A DNA stretch of 64,000 bases, taken from the NCBI GenBank assembly GCA_025890175.1, contig JANPYM010000012.1, positions 851,388-915,387 of the forward strand, given 5' to 3'. A program made the translations under genes and the position numbers. Shown here one piece after another: positions 12,818 through 22,797 of the stretch. The notes below the pieces were generated by a model that did no database searches, had not been told where the DNA came from, and saw only the letters and a program-made list of their open reading frames with translations. Within the stretch, counting starts at the first letter, position 1; each line of letters starts with the position of its first letter. This DNA comes from Ciborinia camelliae. Its lineage: Eukaryota; Ascomycota; Leotiomycetes; Helotiales; Sclerotiniaceae.

Positions 12818-14963
12818 TCACTTCTCAGTCTCCTCTTTCTCATCCGTGCTTGTAACCCTCTTGAGCTCATGATCTATAATCTTTGTGTGACATGCTTCTG
12901 CTTCGACACCTACTTGCCTCTCAGCTATCTTCCGAACCCTATCTGCCAGGTCCTTGACATGCTCATCGCCACTCTCAGGACTCAGCTCATCCACTAGATA
13001 CATCAGCATAATGATTCTTCGGAATAAACCCACTCTCCGCTCAACCATCACTAACAACCTTCGGCGTCAAGCAAGCCCTCCCTCCACCTTCGCTGGGGAC
13101 CAGACTATATATTATAATACAACAACGGGGATTGAGAAGAGAAAGAGAAAGGGGAAGGGGAAAGAAAGTATAATATAATATAAGAAGGACTACCTAGGTA
13201 GGTAGGTATCTATGTAGTTCTCCATCTCCATCTCCATTCTCCCAAGCTTTTTAACGGGGAAGAAAAAGAAAGGGGGATCACCTACACGCGACATCCAAAC
13301 ACCAGAGATAATCCCGGTTCGGGCCGCTGGGACCCTCGCTCTTCCAGATGTGCTCGGCTAGCGCCTGCGGCTCTTGCGGGCCGGTAAATTGCGCGTTCGT
13401 CGGGGTTCCGATGTAGACGAGGGTTTGGATGGGGGTGGAGGAAGGGGTGGAGGAGGAGGAGGAGGGGGAGGGGGAAGAGGGGTAAAAAGATGTATAGTGG
13501 ATGCTATATCCATTGATCTCGCGGATGTCGAGATACGCGCGCACTTCGGCGATCTTGGAGGCGTGGATTCGATACGCGGTTCCCCATACTTTGGGGGTGG
13601 TCGTGATGGTCGTGATGGGCGTGCTGGTACTGGTGCTGGTACGGGTGCTGGTTGTTTCCGAGGGGAGCGGGTGCGGATCTTCAAGCGTGAGCCAGTAGGT
13701 GTGTGGGATGAGGGTTACGACGCGCCCGGGGGAGCGGGGCGTTCCTCGGTGGTCTTCGCTGGTGGGGGAGGGGCGCGGTTAGATGATGTGATGGATTGGG
13801 GTGGGGTGAGGTTTGGGGTGAGGTTCGGGGTGGATGATGGGGTGGATGATTTGGGGGAAAGGTGTGGGTGGAAAAGGTGTGGGCGGGCGTTGTGTGATAT
13901 GATGGGTGAGATAGATGAGATGAAACGAGGGGCTAATTGGGGATTTTACCTGGCCTAGATGGATTGGTTTGTTAGCTAATCTTCTTCTTCTTCTTCTTCT
14001 TCCTCCTTCTCCTCTTCTTCTTCCTCCTCCTCCTCCTGTTCCTCCTCCTTCTCCTCATCGAAATCAGATCCCACAAAGAAACAAACAAACAAGCAAGCAT
14101 CTTCCCTCCAATCCCAATCTCAACCCGATCTCTAACACAAGACCAAGACCAAGACCAGACAAGTCTTCTCGATAGATAGGAATTCCCATACAGTACAATA
14201 GAATACAATAGAACAGAACAAACTCCAGTCCAGCAAGACGCGATTACCAGATTGCAACTTCACTTCACTTGACTTGACTTGACTAGACTTGACTTACCTG
14301 CCAAAATCTCCGCACGTATCCGGTTACATAGCCCGGGATTCGACGATCTGTTTTTTTATATTGTTTTGTTATTATGGGTTGGGTTGGGTTGGTTATAGAG
14401 ATTGAGATGGAGATTGAGATTGAGATTGAGATTTTTATTGAGATTTTATTGGGGGAGGTGGTGGTGGTGTGGTGTGGTGTGGGTGGAAGGATGTATTATA
14501 GGAGGGAGGGAGGCAGGTACTATGTAGGTACTATGTAGGTAGGAGGTAGATAGATACCTAGATACCTACATACCTACATAGGTAGCTCTGGAGGTACCTA
14601 CTCGAGTAGATAGATGAAAGAGAGAGGGAGAGGGAGAGGAGGGGAGGAAAGGAGAGGGACAAAATTTACCGAAATGCGGTGGAGGTTTCCAGATTAAACT
14701 TCTGTGGTTTGGGGAAATGAATTAGTTTTCTTGTATATAATATTAATGGTAAATTTTAAATATGTGTACTGTATGATTTTGTATTTGTATTTGTATCTGT
14801 AGGTAGGTATCTGTAGGTAGAGTAGGGGGTTGGGCGGGAGAAAGAAAGAAAGAAAGAAAGATGGTATGAAAATATTCTATCTTTACCCATATCCAAAGAT
14901 CCAAAACTCATTCTCCGAGTTGCTGTAATCATGATCATTAAGTGCGTTGTCGTTGTCGCTCAT
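12818..14963 (-). CDS. ChaC/Gcg1-type gamma-glutamylcyclotransferase with a 5-nt exon
   Basis: Cytosolic glutathione-specific gamma-glutamylcyclotransferase; the family cleaves glutathione to 5-oxoproline and Cys-Gly. Six exons (14963-14887, 14701-14670, 14347-14298, 13954-13950, 13758-13286, 12993-12818) join in frame to 270 aa. Seen: the YGSLIW substrate-binding loop (25-30), IPGYVTGYVRRFWQASEDHR (40-59) leading into GTP, PGRVVTLI (65-72), VWGTAYRI (112-119), YLDIREINGY (130-139, whose Glu135 I take as the conserved catalytic Glu), TLVYIGTP and GPSGPNRDYL, then DEHVKDLADRVRKI. A Ser/Thr-rich insert (88-110) and a second Ser/Pro-rich one separate the blocks. The exon GCCAG is required to restore FWQASEDHRGTP. 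The C-terminal 30 residues are acidic. The gene faces the RRM gene tail to tail. Confidence 0.93.
13950..13954 (-). other. 5-nt microexon (GCCAG) of the ChaC gene
   Basis: Preceded on the minus strand by a CTAAC branch-like word and CTAG acceptor, followed by GTAAAA. With it, CAG + GCC AG + C GAA reads Q-A-S-E inside the invariant family block; without it the frame is lost. Confidence 0.85.
13980..14055 (+). repeat. CTT/CTC microsatellite inside ChaC intron 3
   Basis: Imperfect trinucleotide tract of cttctt and cctcct, duplicated with the block at about 12197-12272. On the gene strand it is purine-rich and lies in the 343-nt intron before the 5-nt exon. Confidence 0.8.
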
Positions 14964-16020
14964 GATTATATCGTTGGGTTTGAATTGCGTATATGGTATA
15001 TATATGGTGTAGGTAGGTATCAAATGTATGTATGACAGATACTAGTCGCGTACGTATTGAAGGTATTTAGGTATTTTATTTGACCGAGGGGTAAAAATTA
15101 GGTTTCAGATTCTTTATGATGGACGCCGTAGGACGGAAAATCATTTATTAAAAGACCGATGGGTATTTTTATCTGGACTTGACAAGTTGAGTCTTGACCT
15201 ATCTAGGTACCCGTGGACCCTTATTACTGGTATTATCCAATTACTTCGTTGCTAATTAATTAAAGCTTTCAATTTACCTAGATGGGCCCACTCTTTTCTC
15301 CAGATGAACTAGACCTAGACTTGATATATTGAAATTTGATAGGGTTATTTTTAAATGTAACATTTATTACCTTACCTTCTTACTATTGTACTGCGTTTAC
15401 CCGATTACAAGAGTTTGTACAGGATCAGAGCTAGGCGTGATGGTGAATGATATTTGTATGTGGTGATCAAGTTTGCTGAGGCTCACCGGGGCGCAAGAAT
15501 TGGCACATTGGGCTACTGTCCCCAAATGGTTTGGGTTTCGATAGAACAGGTGGTGGGTGCGTGGGTGAACGGTGAATGGTGAAGGGTGAATCAATAATAA
15601 GATCCATCCTCTAATGACCTCAGCCCCTCCATGAATAATATAAAGGGTCTCGTTTCTTCCCAGATACGGCTCTCTTGCTTTTATTTTACTTCCCTCTTAA
15701 CCATCTTCGTGATATCAAATTAAAAATTCATTGGAATTTGTATTTGATACTCTCGGAGAATCTACCTCCCTAGTACCGCGACCTACTGAGCCGGACGTAC
15801 CTGAAATTAGATCCACTTCTACCGTATCGTTTTTACGTATTCGCGTCTCAGTGACATTGATAGTTACACGGCCCCTCTACCTGCTCGAGCTCAAGACTCG
15901 AGACTTTAAGATCTACACTACACTAGCAATAAACATTTACAACTTCATACATACTTTTCAACTCAATCACGCTTTATTGCAAGGTGTATCCTACAATCGA
16001 TATATTCTTAAATAATCAAG
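14964..16020. other. Divergent intergenic region, ChaC and PEF promoters
   Basis: Separates the diverging ChaC and penta-EF-hand genes. It holds TATATA words near 14998-15005 and a pyrimidine-rich leader from about 15640 to 16020. No gene seen. Confidence 0.5.
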
Positions 16021-17269
16021 ATGGCTTATAATAAGGCTTTCAACCCAGATTCGCTGCCTGCGTAAGTTAATCCTCCCTCTCCAAACATAGAAACACAGCT
16101 GAACCCTCAACCACAGATTCGCAGAGCCAGAACGAGTACCTCCTCCCGCCCTTCAAATCGCATCGCACAATCAAAACTAACCCGCAGAATAGAAACACGC
16201 GCATTCCCCCGTTAACCATACCCAAACCCAATCCCCCATGCATAGCCAGGCGCAACAAGCAATGCACAGCGCGCAATATGAAAACCGACCTTCCCCAGCC
16301 CACCCACCTCAAAATATGCATCCCAATGACCGAAGACCAAATGAACGCAAACCCTCTCCACAAATGCATCCCCCTGCCAATTATGGCGCTTCTGCCCCAG
16401 GACGCGGATATTCATCTCCACCCCCAGGTCAATTCCAATCCGGTAGAGTTCCGTCCCAGACTCGACCGGCGCAACAATCAAGACTTCCTCTCTCTCCTGC
16501 TCCCCCTGGCGCAGATCCGCAGTTATGGCCACTGTTTCAGGCGGTTGATAAAGATAGTATGTTCTTCCACTACCCTCCATCCTTCAATCCCGAAATTCAA
16601 GAATCTAATGCTAATATCTCCCACCTTCCAGGAACCGGCGCCCTCACCGAAAAGGAACTTCGCGCCGCCCTCGTGAACGGTGACTGGACCGCCTTCGACC
16701 CCTATACTGTAAAAATGATGATCCGCATGTTCGACACGGACCGCAGCAACACAATCAATTTTCAAGAATTCTGTGGGCTCTGGGGGTTCCTCGCCCAATG
16801 GCGTTCCTTATTTGATCGTTTCGACAAAGATCGCAGTGGGAATATCAGTCTGAATGAATATTCTGAGGCATTAGTGGCTTTTGGATATAGATTGAGTGAT
16901 AGTTTTGTGGGGACGCTGTTTAAGACGTATGATAAGAGGGGGGAGGGTGCTATTAGTTTTGATCTGTTTGTGCAGAGTTGTATTAGTTTGAGGAGAATGA
17001 CGGATATGTAGGTTTTGTGTTTTTCCTTGTGATGGAATTGGAGTGCTATTGGGGCTCTGGGTTCCCCATTTTCCCTTTCCCTTGAATATCCACAGATTGG
17101 ATTTGCTAACACGCTGGTTTGAAATAGCTTCAAACGTTACGATGATGACCGCGATGGTAAGACTTTTCCACTATTCTCCTAGCTACAAACTTCTAACCAT
17201 ATTCAATCAGGTTACATAACGCTCTCCTTTGAGGACTTCCTCTTAGAGATCCTTCGACAGAAGTACTAA
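16021..17269 (+). CDS. PEF1: Penta-EF-hand calcium-binding protein (ALG-2/peflin/Pef1 type)
   Basis: Six exons: 16021-16061, 16117-16135, 16193-16556, 16632-17007, 17128-17156, 17211-17269; 295 aa. The first 125 residues are Pro/Gln/Ser/Tyr-rich, as in peflin-type members. Then come EF1 DKDRTGALTEKE, EF2 DTDRSNTINFQE and EF3 DKDRSGNISLNE, all canonical loops; EF4 DKRGEGAISFDL, degenerate at positions 3 and 12; and EF5, where DDDRDGYITLSFED carries an extra residue, typical of the dimerising fifth hand. The family acts as a Ca2+ sensor at membranes and in polar growth (yeast Pef1). The 19-nt exon 2 and its GTACCT donor are my least certain part. Intron 3 (16557-16631) is 75 nt with no in-frame stop. 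Confidence 0.92.
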
Positions 17270-18141
17270 GCGGATTGAAAATTAATGGCTGGTGGAATAC
17301 CTCTGGGGGTGTCTGGTGGATTGGTGAGCGGCACTTTTTAACCTCGAAAGGAAAGGAGAAGAGAAAATCCTTGAGGGTTAAAACTTGCCCTCACAAGTAA
17401 TGGCTAATGGTAGGAGAGGTGTGGGAGGGCGTGAAGTAATGTTTCTGCAGTATGGATGGATATAGATAAGATGCTCATAATACCGGTAAATATGATACCC
17501 ATGGATTTTTCAATCTGTTTGTTCAATGCCATGTAATGTAAACCATGAGGATTTTTGATGGTTTATTTATATTGATGGAGGGAGGATCACGTATGCAGGA
17601 TTTTTTTTCTGAACTTTCTGAACCTTTCTGAACGTTCTGCACTTTCTGAACTTTCTTGTGGAGGTGATGATTACCTAGGTTAGCTGGAGGTTCCAATTAG
17701 ATTGCTAATGGGGAGGGAGCAGGGATTACGGTACGTGGAAAGGGAAAGGGAGCATCTCGTTTAATATTAGGGAGGTCGGGTAGGTCATATAGGTAGGTAA
17801 TATGGGATGTAAATATTCCAAGAGAGGGAAACATAAAGTTTCTATATTAATAGAGGTTATTGAGATTTAAGATTTAAGGATCGGGAGTTGGTCGGGATAT
17901 ATATGCGATTTTTTGGAAAGGGGAAGGAAGGGAGGGGAGGAGAGGGGGGGAAGAGAAGGGGGGAGAAGAGGGGAGGGGAGGAGGTGTAGATAGATTGATT
18001 GATACGTAGATACATAGATTGATACATAGGTATTTAAGAAGATGAATAGATGGATGGATACATAGATGGATAGATGGATACTCAAAGGGTTGCGGTGTAA
18101 TAATAACATAACATAACATAACATAACATGATGCGTGACTT

Positions 18142-18235
18142 GGAGATTTGGAGATTTGGAGATTTGGAGATTTGGAGATTTGGAGATTTGGAGATTTGGA
18201 GATTTGGAGATTTGGAGATTTGGAGATTTGGAGAT
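18142..18235 (+). repeat. 8-bp minisatellite GGAGATTT, 11 copies
   Basis: Eleven perfect tandem copies (18142-18229) and a partial twelfth. The 8-bp period is not a multiple of three, yet all frames stay open over it, which explains the spurious open frames. Confidence 0.97.
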
Positions 18236-18361
18236 GGATGTTAACTTGATTCTTTGGTTGTGGGTGGTGGGTGGTGGGTGTACACCTGGGCATGGTAGTA
18301 CCTAGATGAGTAGATGGGTATTATTTTCTTCATATTTTATTTATTGCTCGGTTGAGGTTTT

Positions 18362-18417
18362 GGAAGCGGGAATTGGGAAGCGGGAATTGGGAAGCGGGAA
18401 TTGGGAAGCGGGAATCG
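18362..18417 (+). repeat. 14-bp minisatellite GGAAGCGGGAATTG, 4 copies
   Basis: Three perfect copies and a fourth with one substitution. Confidence 0.95.
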
Positions 18418-19050
18418 GAAATCTGGAGTGGTTTATTTGTGGATTTATTTGGAGGTTCTTAGATGAATGGATGGAGGTATGGATACCTATTATATATATC
18501 ATGATCGTTTAACTTAACCTTAACTTAACTACCTATCTACCTACCTATCTATGATTAGGTATATTGTATTGTATTGAAACATCCAAGTGCTAGCTAACCA
18601 ACTAACTAACTGGGTTATCTATGTATTCCAAGGTTGTTTTAATACTCATCTTCTACCTAGGTAATCTCTTTCTTTCTGTATGTCTTTTCCTTTTCCTTTC
18701 CCGATTCCGCGTCTGCTGCGTGCGTGCTGAAATTATTGACTCGGAAGAAGGAGTTTGAAGTTTGTTGTTGTAGGTAGGTAGATTTCTTTTTTGGGGGGGA
18801 GAAGAGGGGGAAGAGGGGGGGTTTTATCGATGTGATGTGATTTGATTTGATGCGTTTTTTTGGATATTGGAGTTTGGAGTTTGGATATTCGATAGGTATT
18901 TTGGATATGGAATAGTATTTGGAATAGTGTTATATCTAAAGTCTTCTTCTTGTATGTAGAGTAGGGAAGGGTAGGTAGGAAATTTCAAGCTTCGATTTCC
19001 TTAGGGTTGGATATCTAGTAGATGTCTATCTGATGAATTCTCCAACTCCA

Positions 19051-19146
19051 ACTCCTCCTATACCTCTATATACAACCACCAAACTCCTCCTATACCTCAA
19101 TATACAACCACCAAACACCTCCTATACCTCAATATACAACCACCAA
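19051..19146 (+). repeat. 32-bp tandem repeat, 3 copies
   Basis: Units beginning ACTCCTCCTATACCTC, differing by one or two bases (19051-19082, 19083-19114, 19115-19146). Confidence 0.93.
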
Positions 19147-19376
19147 ACCCCTCCACTTAACCCCCTTTCCCTTAATCCCTCCCTCTCTACTATTTAATAA
19201 ACATAAACCCCCGGCCCCTATAAAATTATGAGACTATAAAATTACCAAAAATTAGTTGTGGAGTTGCGAAGGAATCGAGTCTAATGTTATAGGTAGGTAG
19301 GTAGGTACCTACTATGCTCATTCATAAATATACCTAGGTCTCGAGCGAGCGAGAGAGAGAGAGAGCGGTCCCTAAC

Positions 19377-19472
19377 CTAAACACGATGTTTATATATCCC
19401 TGCAATCAGGATGCCGAGGGCTGCGATTCCCAAGAGTGCTAAGGAGATGACTAGGACGTCGGTTGTTGACAT
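19377..19472 (-). CDS. Tiny single-pass membrane protein, island A member 1
   Basis: 31-aa frame from ATG at 19472. Five polar residues, a 21-residue hydrophobic helix (about 6-26, LVISLALLGIAALGILIAGI) and the short basic end YKHRV. Not assigned to any family. It fits the format of the following minus-strand genes at 20.5, 21.6 and 22.7 kb but does not share their obvious flanking homology. An upstream extension in the same frame reads through the 16-bp minisatellite and is probably untranslated. The leader before the ATG is pyrimidine-rich and ends AAAAAAACC. Confidence 0.5.
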   Translation of the reverse strand: MSTTDVLVISLALLGIAALGILIAGIYKHRV

Positions 19473-19652
19473 GGTTTTTTTGGTGGAGGTGGGAGGAGGG
19501 GGTGTGGGGGGGGTTGCGTTTGTGTATGCGTGTCGTTTGGTTTGGTTGGTTTGGTTGGGGAGAGGAAGAGGAATTTGGTGGTGGAGGCGGAAAGTCGAGG
19601 TGGATTTGAGGTGGAGGGAGGGAGTTTGTTCGTGAGTTGGGGGGAGGCCGGT

Positions 19653-19780
19653 GGGAGTTGAGAGAGATGGGAGTCGAGAGAGATGGGAGTCGAGAGAGAT
19701 GGGAGTCGAGAGAGATGGGAGTCGAGAGAGATGGGAGTCGAGAGAGATGGGAGTCGAGAGAGATGGGAGTCGAGAGAGAT
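19653..19780 (+). repeat. 16-bp minisatellite GGGAGTCGAGAGAGAT, 8 copies
   Basis: Eight copies, the first with one substitution. It lies about 180 bp upstream of the small gene at 19377-19472 on that gene's promoter side. Confidence 0.96.
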
Positions 19781-20538
19781 GGTGAGCAGAAAGGTGGAAG
19801 GCGTCAGGATCAAATGTGCTGAGTAGGGTTTGCACTTTGAAGTGAGGAGAGGCGAGGCGATGGCAGGTGAGGTGATGAATTTTGGATTTTGGATTTTGGA
19901 TTTTTGGAGTACCAGGTTTGATTGTTGGGGTGAGATATTTTTAAGTGATGTTGACGTTGATGTTGACGTTGAGAGTAGGTAAACAGCCCGTCTCTTGATG
20001 ATTTTTTTGTGTTGCTGAGTATCCAAAATATCTTTCTTAGAACAAAAACGACGAATTAAACGATGGAAAAAATTCATCTACTCTAGTCCTTTTATATTCA
20101 TTTCCTTCCGATATATATAACGTTTTGATTATTTTGGCGAAAAACGGCACATTCACGGGGAAATTGGAAATGAATGAATGCAATCACACCCAGCTACAAA
20201 ATTCACTTCACACATGGAGTTTTGATTTATATGGACTCAAATTCCTTTATATTCAAGAACAGCTTGTGTATCTGGAGTGTAAGGAATCTATGAGTTCCAG
20301 TTTGATAACGTCAACGCATGCAGAAGTTGTCTTCGACTGCACATGGTGCTCTCCGTCCAGCATCAGAGCCATAAATATCAAGGGGATTCCAGCCCTACTA
20401 TCCACCCAACATCAACCTTATATACCCATCCTCCCATCTCCCGCAATCTCCAATCCCCAATTGAAACCATCCAGGCTCAGTATGATCAAACCACAGAGTA
20501 CGAAAAGGCGAGTGGCCGACAAATAGGTAGGTGTATAG

Positions 20539-20694
20539 CTAACCCTGAGGATTATTCGTCCTTGGCAAGGCCTGATTTGCCATATCTTTATTCTTTCTCT
20601 TATTAATGCGATCAAACAATAGATATCCGCCAAATCCAAGAACTATGGGTACTACAATCAACGCTATAACTCCCGGGTGTACTACCGATGACAT
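20539..20694 (-). CDS. Tiny single-pass membrane protein, island A member 2
   Basis: 51 aa from ATG at 20694. Residues 1-7 polar, about 8-27 hydrophobic (GVIALIVVPIVLGFGGYLLF), then the strongly basic DRINKRKNK and a polar tail ending RTNNPQG. Predicted topology is N-out, C-in by the positive-inside rule. The tail end resembles that of the gene at 21626 (LTNNPHD), and the 3' flanks are clearly homologous. Upstream, CAG followed by GTATTC about 65 nt before the ATG and an AACAG acceptor-like site right before it suggest a 5'UTR intron. Function unknown. Confidence 0.65.
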   Translation of the reverse strand: MSSVVHPGVIALIVVPIVLGFGGYLLFDRINKRKNKDMANQALPRTNNPQG

Positions 20695-21625
20695 GTTGCT
20701 GTTTTTCTACGTCAGCATTGTGTTGAATTTGAGGGTGTGGGTGATGAATACCTGGAGTTATCGGGAATGTGTGATAGTGGTAGAGATGAGGTTAAGTCGT
20801 GGGGATGTGATGGTATTGTCGAAGAGAAGCGTGGTGAGCGTTGATGGTGTGGTGAAGAGGGTGGAAGGAGTAGCGATGGTGACTTGCGAAACTGTGAAGT
20901 TGGAGCTGTATGAGCAGAGAAGCGAAGGTAAACGGTAAACGGTGAACTGTAGAATGTAGACTGTAGACTGTAGGCAGGTGAAGACTTTTGTGAAAGTAAA
21001 GGAGATCTTCGAGAATCAAAGTATCTGCACTGTATCTAAAAGGTACTGGTTGAACTTATTATGGATTTGAACTTTGAACTTAAAGGTGTTTGTTGTGTTG
21101 TAGTTCTGAAGTCAACTTGAAGAGTTCAATCGCTTTTAAAGTCATTACTTTAGATAGCCCTAAGCTTCGATGACTCCTCCTATGATTCAGAAGGTCCTTC
21201 ATCCAATATATACCAGCTATATTTAGAACTCTAAAAATATCGATGTAGGTATTGAAGCAATCGCCTGATTGACTGTTTATGTGAATCAGGATTGGTATGG
21301 GGCTCAAATTCCTTGATATTCAAATACAGCCTGTGTATCTAGGTAGAGTATAAGGAATCTATAAGTTACAGTGTGAATAACGTCAACGCATACAGGGTTA
21401 TCTTCGACTTGACATCCATCATCAGAGCTACAAATAAGGTGATTCCAGCTCTGTTGATATCCAATTAACCACCCAATTATCAATTATCAACCCAATTATC
21501 CACCCATCTAGCCATCCATCCATCCACCCATCTCCCTCAATCCCCAACGAAAGAAAGCCACCCAGACTCAACATAACCAAACCCCACAATACGAAAAGAC
21601 GGATGGCCGACAAATAGGCGTATAA

Positions 21626-21817
21626 CTAATCGTGGGGGTTATTCGTAAGATCGAAGGCCGGGTCTGCTGTCTCTCCGTGTCTATGACGATTCCCTCGCTG
21701 CTCTTCCATTCTCTTTCTATTCTTCAAATATGATATTCTAAGCCAGAGACCAGAAAGTATGAATGCAAGCGTCACAATAACCACAACTAGCACAATCCCT
21801 TGAGTCGTACCCGCCAT
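21626..21817 (-). CDS. Tiny single-pass membrane protein, island A member 3
   Basis: 63 aa from ATG at 21817. A hydrophobic helix from about 8 to 26 (IVLVVVIVTLAFILSGLWL), then RISYLKNRKR and a polar, Arg/His-containing tail ending LTNNPHD. It is a paralogue of the 20539-20694 gene by flank homology and C-terminal similarity. CCAG-GTATTC lies about 90 nt upstream of the ATG and AAAAAAGGC directly before it, again fitting a 5'UTR intron. No known domain. Confidence 0.7.
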   Translation of the reverse strand: MAGTTQGIVLVVVIVTLAFILSGLWLRISYLKNRKRMEEQRGNRHRHGETADPAFDLTNNPHD

Positions 21818-22671
21818 GCCTTTTTTATATATATCAGCATTATGTGCTGGATTTGGGTTTTTGGGATATGGATTGAATACCTGGAAACACTAAATTTGAG
21901 TCGTGGAGACGTGATTTTATTGTGAGTGAGAAGGCGGTGGAGATCGATAGTGTAATAGAAACTGGGGAAGAATGTGGAGGGATTGTTGTAGTGAAGTTTG
22001 AAGTTGTGGTTGTGGGGTTTTGGGGTTTTGTGAGTTGAAGAGCGATAGTAGATGGGAGTAAACTGTGGATTGTGGACTGTGGAAGGAGGTCGATAGGCTG
22101 TAGACTGTAGGTAGTTGAAAATGCTTGTGAAGGCAGAAAATCTGCAGGAATAAAAGTATCTGTAGTGTGGTGTGGTGTGGTGTATCTAAGGTACTGGTTG
22201 AATGTATCATGGACTTGAGAGTGTTTTGTTGTATCTCTAACTCAACGTGGTGGGGGAGAGTTTGATTATCTCTAAAGTCATTCATTACCTGACCAAGAGC
22301 TTCAATGACTCCTACTACGACTCAAAAGTCCTCCACCCAAAATTTAACATACCAGCCACACTTAGAACTCTAAAAAATCACCATATTGAAGCAGTTACCT
22401 GATTAATAGTTCATGTAAATTTGGATTGGTATGAAAATTTGTATTTGAGTACAACAACCCATGAGTTCCAGTAATAACGTCAATGTTGGCAAATAGTCTT
22501 CAACTACTTGTTCAAACCAGGAATTTCCTATACAACCACAGCTAAAAATGTAAAAGGACTTCCGACTCCATAAATATCCATTTAACCAATCGCCCGTAAC
22601 TCCACCATTTCCAGAAATACACCAACAATACCGACCTCCCTATATGGGCTTATTTTCTCTAGCAGGGCCTA

Positions 22672-22797
22672 CTAGTAATTAAACAGATGAGTCTTAGACC
22701 ACTTCATGGCCATACAGGGCCCGATAATCGCAACCAAGATGAGCCCAAGAATGCACCCTACAACACCCCCCACAATAGCTGGTACGACGCATTGCAT
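22672..22797 (-). CDS. Tiny single-pass membrane protein, island A member 4
   Basis: 41 aa from ATG at 22797 (MQCVVPAIV). A hydrophobic helix (about 4-26) contains a glycine-zipper pattern G10xxxG14xxxG18, which favours helix packing, then PCMAMKWSKTHLFNY. The unit around it is related to the two preceding units. An upstream in-frame Met at 22908 would add 37 residues, but ACAG-GTATCC lies between, matching the presumed 5'UTR intron donor of its paralogues, so I prefer the shorter form. Confidence 0.55.
   Translation of the reverse strand: MQCVVPAIVGGVVGCILGLILVAIIGPCMAMKWSKTHLFNY

Larger units (their letters stand above)
12557..14329. repeat. Right copy of gap-flanking direct duplication 1
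   Basis: 1773 bp starting directly after the N gap and matching 10775-12546. This copy keeps the ChaC reading frame open and continues into the upstream exons of the gene, so it should be taken as the true sequence. Confidence 0.93.
17270..19376. other. Repeat-rich spacer
   Basis: No gene. Contains several tandem repeats listed separately, a purine-rich GA stretch around 17917-17985, ATAACATA units at 18105-18126, and CCTACC/GGTAGG words. The open frames here simply read through repeats. Confidence 0.6.

Noticed and set aside
13374..13958. Long Gly-rich open frame on the plus strand
   Set aside because: It is antisense to ChaC exon 5 and the adjoining intron; the minus strand carries conserved family motifs with good splice sites.
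17867..18293. Open frames with repeated SKSPNLQI or YVSIH units
   Set aside because: They only translate the GGAGATTT minisatellite and ACATAGAT-type repeats; there is no start context or conservation signal.
19451..20077. A 208-codon minus-strand frame and the 152-codon frame over 19377-19835
   Set aside because: The repeated RLPSLSTPISLDSHL units come from the 16-bp minisatellite; only the last 31 codons with the helix look protein-like.
20125..20606. 133- and 87-codon plus-strand frames
   Set aside because: They lie in the 3' part of a duplicated unit, and the frames are not kept in the sister units at 21.3 and 22.4 kb.
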